A stretch of 63,917 nucleotides of DNA from an uncultured bacterium (GTDB lineage: Bacteria > Cyanobacteriota > Vampirovibrionia > Gastranaerophilales > Gastranaerophilaceae): the NCBI GenBank assembly GCA_902801985.1, contig CADCKD010000007.1, positions 1 to 63,917 on the forward strand. Direction: 5' to 3'. The position numbers and the translations under genes are program-made. Each line of letters starts with the position of its first letter. Position 1 is the first letter of the stretch. Under the pieces are notes generated by a model that was not told the DNA's origin, made no database searches, and saw only the letters and a list, made by a program, of their open reading frames with translations. This document shows positions 61,438 through 63,917 of the stretch, in pieces.

Positions 61438-62208
61438 TTACCCCCTTAATTCCTTTTTGGCTTGGCGCCATAATTTATCATATTCATCTAAAGTATAATC
61501 AGTTAATGGTTTTGTGGCAAGTCCTTCCATTTTACGAAAACGTTTTTCAAATTTTTTATTCGCTTTTAAAAGAGCTTGTTCCGCATCAATTTTGTTCCAA
61601 CGTGCGAGATTTACCGCTGCAAACAAGATATCCCCAAATTCTTCTTCCATGTGGGCTTTGTCTGCTTCTGCTTCTGCCTGTTTAAATTCTTCAATTTCTG
61701 AATATAAACATTGATATAAGGAATTTTCATCAGGCCATTCAAAGCCTTGCTTTACTGCCCTTTTAGAAATTTTTTGAGCACTCATAAGTGCAGCCATAGA
61801 GCGAGAAATTCCATCCATAGCAGATTTTCGTTCTGTTTTTTCTTCTGCTTTTAATTTATCCCAATTAACTTTGACTTCATTTGCATCTTTGACATTTGCA
61901 TCCCCAAAAACGTGCGGATGTCTGTGAATTAGCTTATCTTTTAATTCTTTTGCAACATCTTCTATATCAAATTCATTTTTTTCAGATGCAATTTGAGAAT
62001 GTAACAGTACTTGCAATAGTACGTCTCCTAGTTCTTCTCTCAGGTGTGACATGTCATTTTCATCAATTGCGTCAACTGCTTCATAAGCTTCTTCTATCAT
62101 ATTTGGACGCAAAGTTTGGTGAGTCTGTTCTCTATCCCATGGACAACCGTCAGGTGCTCTCAATTTCGCTATTACTGCTATTAGTTCTTCTAAATTTTTG
62201 TACTTCAT
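61438..62208 (-). CDS. mazG: Nucleoside triphosphate pyrophosphohydrolase
   Basis: 256 residues, tandem MazG domains. First: 'LRAPDGCPWDREQTHQTLRPNMIEEAYEAVDAI' in parts, 'EELGDVLLQVLLHS' (EExxE...ExxD). Second: 'EIEEFKQAEAE', 'EEFGDILFAAVNLARW'. Removes non-canonical NTPs. Length and 'CPWD' agree with housekeeping MazG. Confidence 0.95.
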   Translation of the reverse strand: MKYKNLEELIAVIAKLRAPDGCPWDREQTHQTLRPNMIEEAYEAVDAIDENDMSHLREELGDVLLQVLLHSQIASEKNEFDIEDVAKELKDKLIHRHPHVFGDANVKDANEVKVNWDKLKAEEKTERKSAMDGISRSMAALMSAQKISKRAVKQGFEWPDENSLYQCLYSEIEEFKQAEAEADKAHMEEEFGDILFAAVNLARWNKIDAEQALLKANKKFEKRFRKMEGLATKPLTDYTLDEYDKLWRQAKKELRG

Positions 62209-62304
62209 ATTGATATTTTATCACAAATCATACAAAAGGTTGATTTAATATAAGAGTCCTATGCTAAACTTAATGAGTGGATATAGTCAAAGAAAGAGGT
62301 AAAT

Positions 62305-62832
62305 ATGTCAACAGTTGAAAAAATTAGTCAATTAAGTCACCGTATTTTTAATACGACACTTAACGAAAAAACAGTAGCAAGATCTTCAAATCCTTTTGCT
62401 GCTTCAAATTTCCAAAAAAATATTTTAACAGAAGATGTTTTTGAATCAAGTTCAAAAGCAGGTACTGTAGGTAATATAACCAGCCATACAAAGAGAATTT
62501 ATTCAACTTTTGTAGGCTCTATTAATGATTTTGGTAAAAAATTCTATGAAGGTATTGAATCAATAAAAGAATTCTGCGCAGGTGTAAAAGATACCGTAGT
62601 AGCAGGATGGAACAGAATTGTTGATTTAGGAAAAACTGAAGTTGATTTAGTTGGCGGAATTAAAGATTTATATAACGGCACTAAAAATATACTAGGTACA
62701 GATGTAGGTTCAATTGTTAATACAAGAGGACATGAAATTGCTAAAATGTCAAAAATGGATCCTCATACTCAAGTTAAACCTATGTTGATTGATAGTATTG
62801 AAGCTTTACAAGCAGAGTTGCAAAGAGCATAA
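62305..62832 (+). CDS. Helical protein of unknown function
   Basis: 175 residues, AGAGG before the ATG. No signal, no membrane helix; amphipathic helices ('INDFGKKFYEGIESIKEFCAG'). Followed after 17 bases by 62850, probably one operon. Not recognised. Confidence 0.6.
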   Translation: MSTVEKISQLSHRIFNTTLNEKTVARSSNPFAASNFQKNILTEDVFESSSKAGTVGNITSHTKRIYSTFVGSINDFGKKFYEGIESIKEFCAGVKDTVVAGWNRIVDLGKTEVDLVGGIKDLYNGTKNILGTDVGSIVNTRGHEIAKMSKMDPHTQVKPMLIDSIEALQAELQRA

Positions 62833-62849
62833 TAGAGGAGATTTTATAA

Positions 62850-63236
62850 ATGAATACAACAATTAAGAATACAAAAAGTTTTAACAGAGTAAGTGATATT
62901 ATTGACTCTTTGACAATTAATCCAAACCCTGATTCAATAGCTGTATTGGAAGAAATCGGTACAAATTCATCTATTGATGATGTTAGAGAAATGACTGCTC
63001 GTGCACTTGTAAAAAGAAATGTTCCTGAATCATTATCTGTAGTTATTTCTAATAAGGGTAAAGGGATTAATGATATGTCCACTGTTGTTGCTATGAGCAC
63101 AATTAATGCTTTACTTTCTTTAGAAGATAAAGAAGAAGCTATGAAAGTTCTTGAACACACAATTTCAAGTGACGAATTTGTTGACGAAGTTAAAGAAAAT
63201 GCTCGTTCAGTTAAAGCATTAATGGCTTTGAGCTAA
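62850..63236 (+). CDS. HEAT-like small helical protein
   Basis: 128 residues with GAGGAG upstream. Helical-repeat character ('SIAVLEEIGTNSSIDDVREMTARALVKR', then 'AMSTINALLSLEDKEEAMKVLE' in parts) resembling HEAT repeats. Co-transcribed with 62305. Partner unknown. Confidence 0.6.
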   Translation: MNTTIKNTKSFNRVSDIIDSLTINPNPDSIAVLEEIGTNSSIDDVREMTARALVKRNVPESLSVVISNKGKGINDMSTVVAMSTINALLSLEDKEEAMKVLEHTISSDEFVDEVKENARSVKALMALS

Positions 63237-63253
63237 TTCTGATTTATATATAT

Positions 63254-63289
63254 AAAAGACCGGATAAGTATTTATTCGGTCTTTTTTTT
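63254..63289. terminator. Bidirectional terminator
   Basis: AAAAGACCGgATAA and TTATtCGGTCTTTTTTTT hairpin between convergent genes. Confidence 0.85.
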
Positions 63290-63294
63290 GTTTA

Positions 63295-63917
63295 TTAGTG
63301 CAGTTTAGAAATCTTTAAACCAAAAATTTCTTCAAGATTAAAAACTTCAAGCGTTTTAGCAATTAGTGTATTGGGGGAGAGTTCATTTAGGTGCGGGAAA
63401 CAGCCAAATATTTTTGCATTATGAGTATATTCTTTTATAAGATGCGGAAAATATTTTTGTTCTATATTATTTGATTCAATATCATATTCATTAACGATAA
63501 TTCCAAAAAGATTTACTTTGTTTGATTTTATGTAAGATACGGATGATATTACTTCATCAATAGTGGATTTTTGTGCATTTACAATGAGGATTAAAGGTAT
63601 TCCTAATTCTTTTACAATATCAAGCTCTGTATGCTTTTCATCTATGGGTGTTGAGATGCTGTTTGAACCTTCTATAATATTAAATTCGGATAAATGATTA
63701 AAAGAGTGATAATCATTTATGATTTTGGGGATATTTATTTTTTTTATATCTGTTTGGTATGAGCCGACAAGCGGGCTTGAAGGGCTTTGCAAATTATAGC
63801 TTGAATATGTATTGATATTAGGGTCTACGGATTTTATAAATTGCACATCATCAGAATCGTATTTCATAAATGATCCTGTTTGGATTGTTTTAAAATATCC
63901 GGTCGAATATGAAAGGC
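63295..63917 (-). CDS. bioD: Dethiobiotin synthase-like protein, N terminus beyond the window
   Basis: The frame continues to the window edge (reading ...STGYFKTIQTGSF before the internal Met at 63865), so the gene starts outside. The order is BioD-like: 'YFKTIQTG', 'DSDDVQFIKSVDP', 'YNLQSPSSPLVGS', 'FNIIEGSNSISTPID', 'LGIPLILIVNAQKST', 'LFGIIVNEY', 'IFGCFPHLNELSPNTL'. BioD closes the ureido ring of dethiobiotin. The Gly-rich 'EGAGG' is 'EGSNS' here, so activity is not certain. The P-loop lies outside the window. Confidence 0.8.
   Translation of the reverse strand, partial: LSYSTGYFKTIQTGSFMKYDSDDVQFIKSVDPNINTYSSYNLQSPSSPLVGSYQTDIKKINIPKIINDYHSFNHLSEFNIIEGSNSISTPIDEKHTELDIVKELGIPLILIVNAQKSTIDEVISSVSYIKSNKVNLFGIIVNEYDIESNNIEQKYFPHLIKEYTHNAKIFGCFPHLNELSPNTLIAKTLEVFNLEEIFGLKISKLH

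Overview
The window looks like a chromosome segment from an AT-rich bacterium with a Gram-negative type envelope. The best fit is a gut member of Vampirovibrionia/Melainabacteria (Gastranaerophilales). This is inferred from gene content, not from a marker-gene comparison: an autotransporter with a beta-barrel, lpxA, a MlaA-family protein, prepilins, a GGGtGRT-family protein beside an IscU-like scaffold and a BadF/BcrA-type activase, and many small proteins of a style common in that group. No rRNA, CRISPR array, phage module or transposase gene was found.

Layout. 1-6351: 3' part of a large autotransporter, then two small genes. 6396-9535: glycosyltransferase, mscL with a zinc-ribbon tail, a Tyr-rich exported protein, tRNA-Leu, a GNAT enzyme and the initiator tRNA. 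9880-20278: an AAA+ ATPase and a small membrane protein sharing an upstream motif, panC, a likely ADP-ribosyltransferase, a MlaA-hydrolase fusion, corA, tadA, a DciA-like gene, nrnA and a BrkB-family gene. 20316-26365: a ferritin-like protein, tRNA-Gln and an accessory cluster (HExxH protease, GNAT, DUF6973-like, membrane-anchored nucleotidyltransferase-like). 26586-36225: LysM protein, EamA transporter, a rbfA-truB-LmeA-GerMN-HicB-like minus-strand operon, a lipoprotein, a broken acetyltransferase, tRNA-Ser, aroA and a uridine-kinase-like gene. 36390-43125: two genes behind sigma-28-like promoters, two glycine-zipper proteins, a nested-palindrome element with terminal inverted repeats, and an AMMECR1-like/six-hairpin fusion. 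43134-50162: palindromic repeats, dnaE, a PurD-like gene and two prepilins. 50285-54938: the IscU-like/GGGtGRT/activase group. 54973-63917: lpxA, ndk, a 5'-nucleotidase-like gene, folE2, an RHH protein, a lipase with two divergent tandem membrane-protein paralogs, mazG, two small genes and the start-less end of bioD.

Housekeeping genes (panC, tadA, nrnA, truB, rbfA, aroA, dnaE, lpxA, ndk, folE2, mazG, bioD) are interleaved with lineage-specific ones. The main novelty candidates are: the lipase locus with duplicated membrane partners and decayed copies of the lipase gene start; two tRNA genes (Leu, Ser) whose 3' ends are directly repeated around short inserts, like integration scars; the 585-bp nested-palindrome element; two domain fusions (MlaA + alpha/beta-hydrolase, AMMECR1-like + glycosidase-like); and two shared promoter signatures. 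Four different dispersed palindromic sequences lie in or next to genes, one of them in frame inside truB.

Limits: product names rest on motif reading without database searches. Starts were chosen by ribosome binding site and family alignment from memory.
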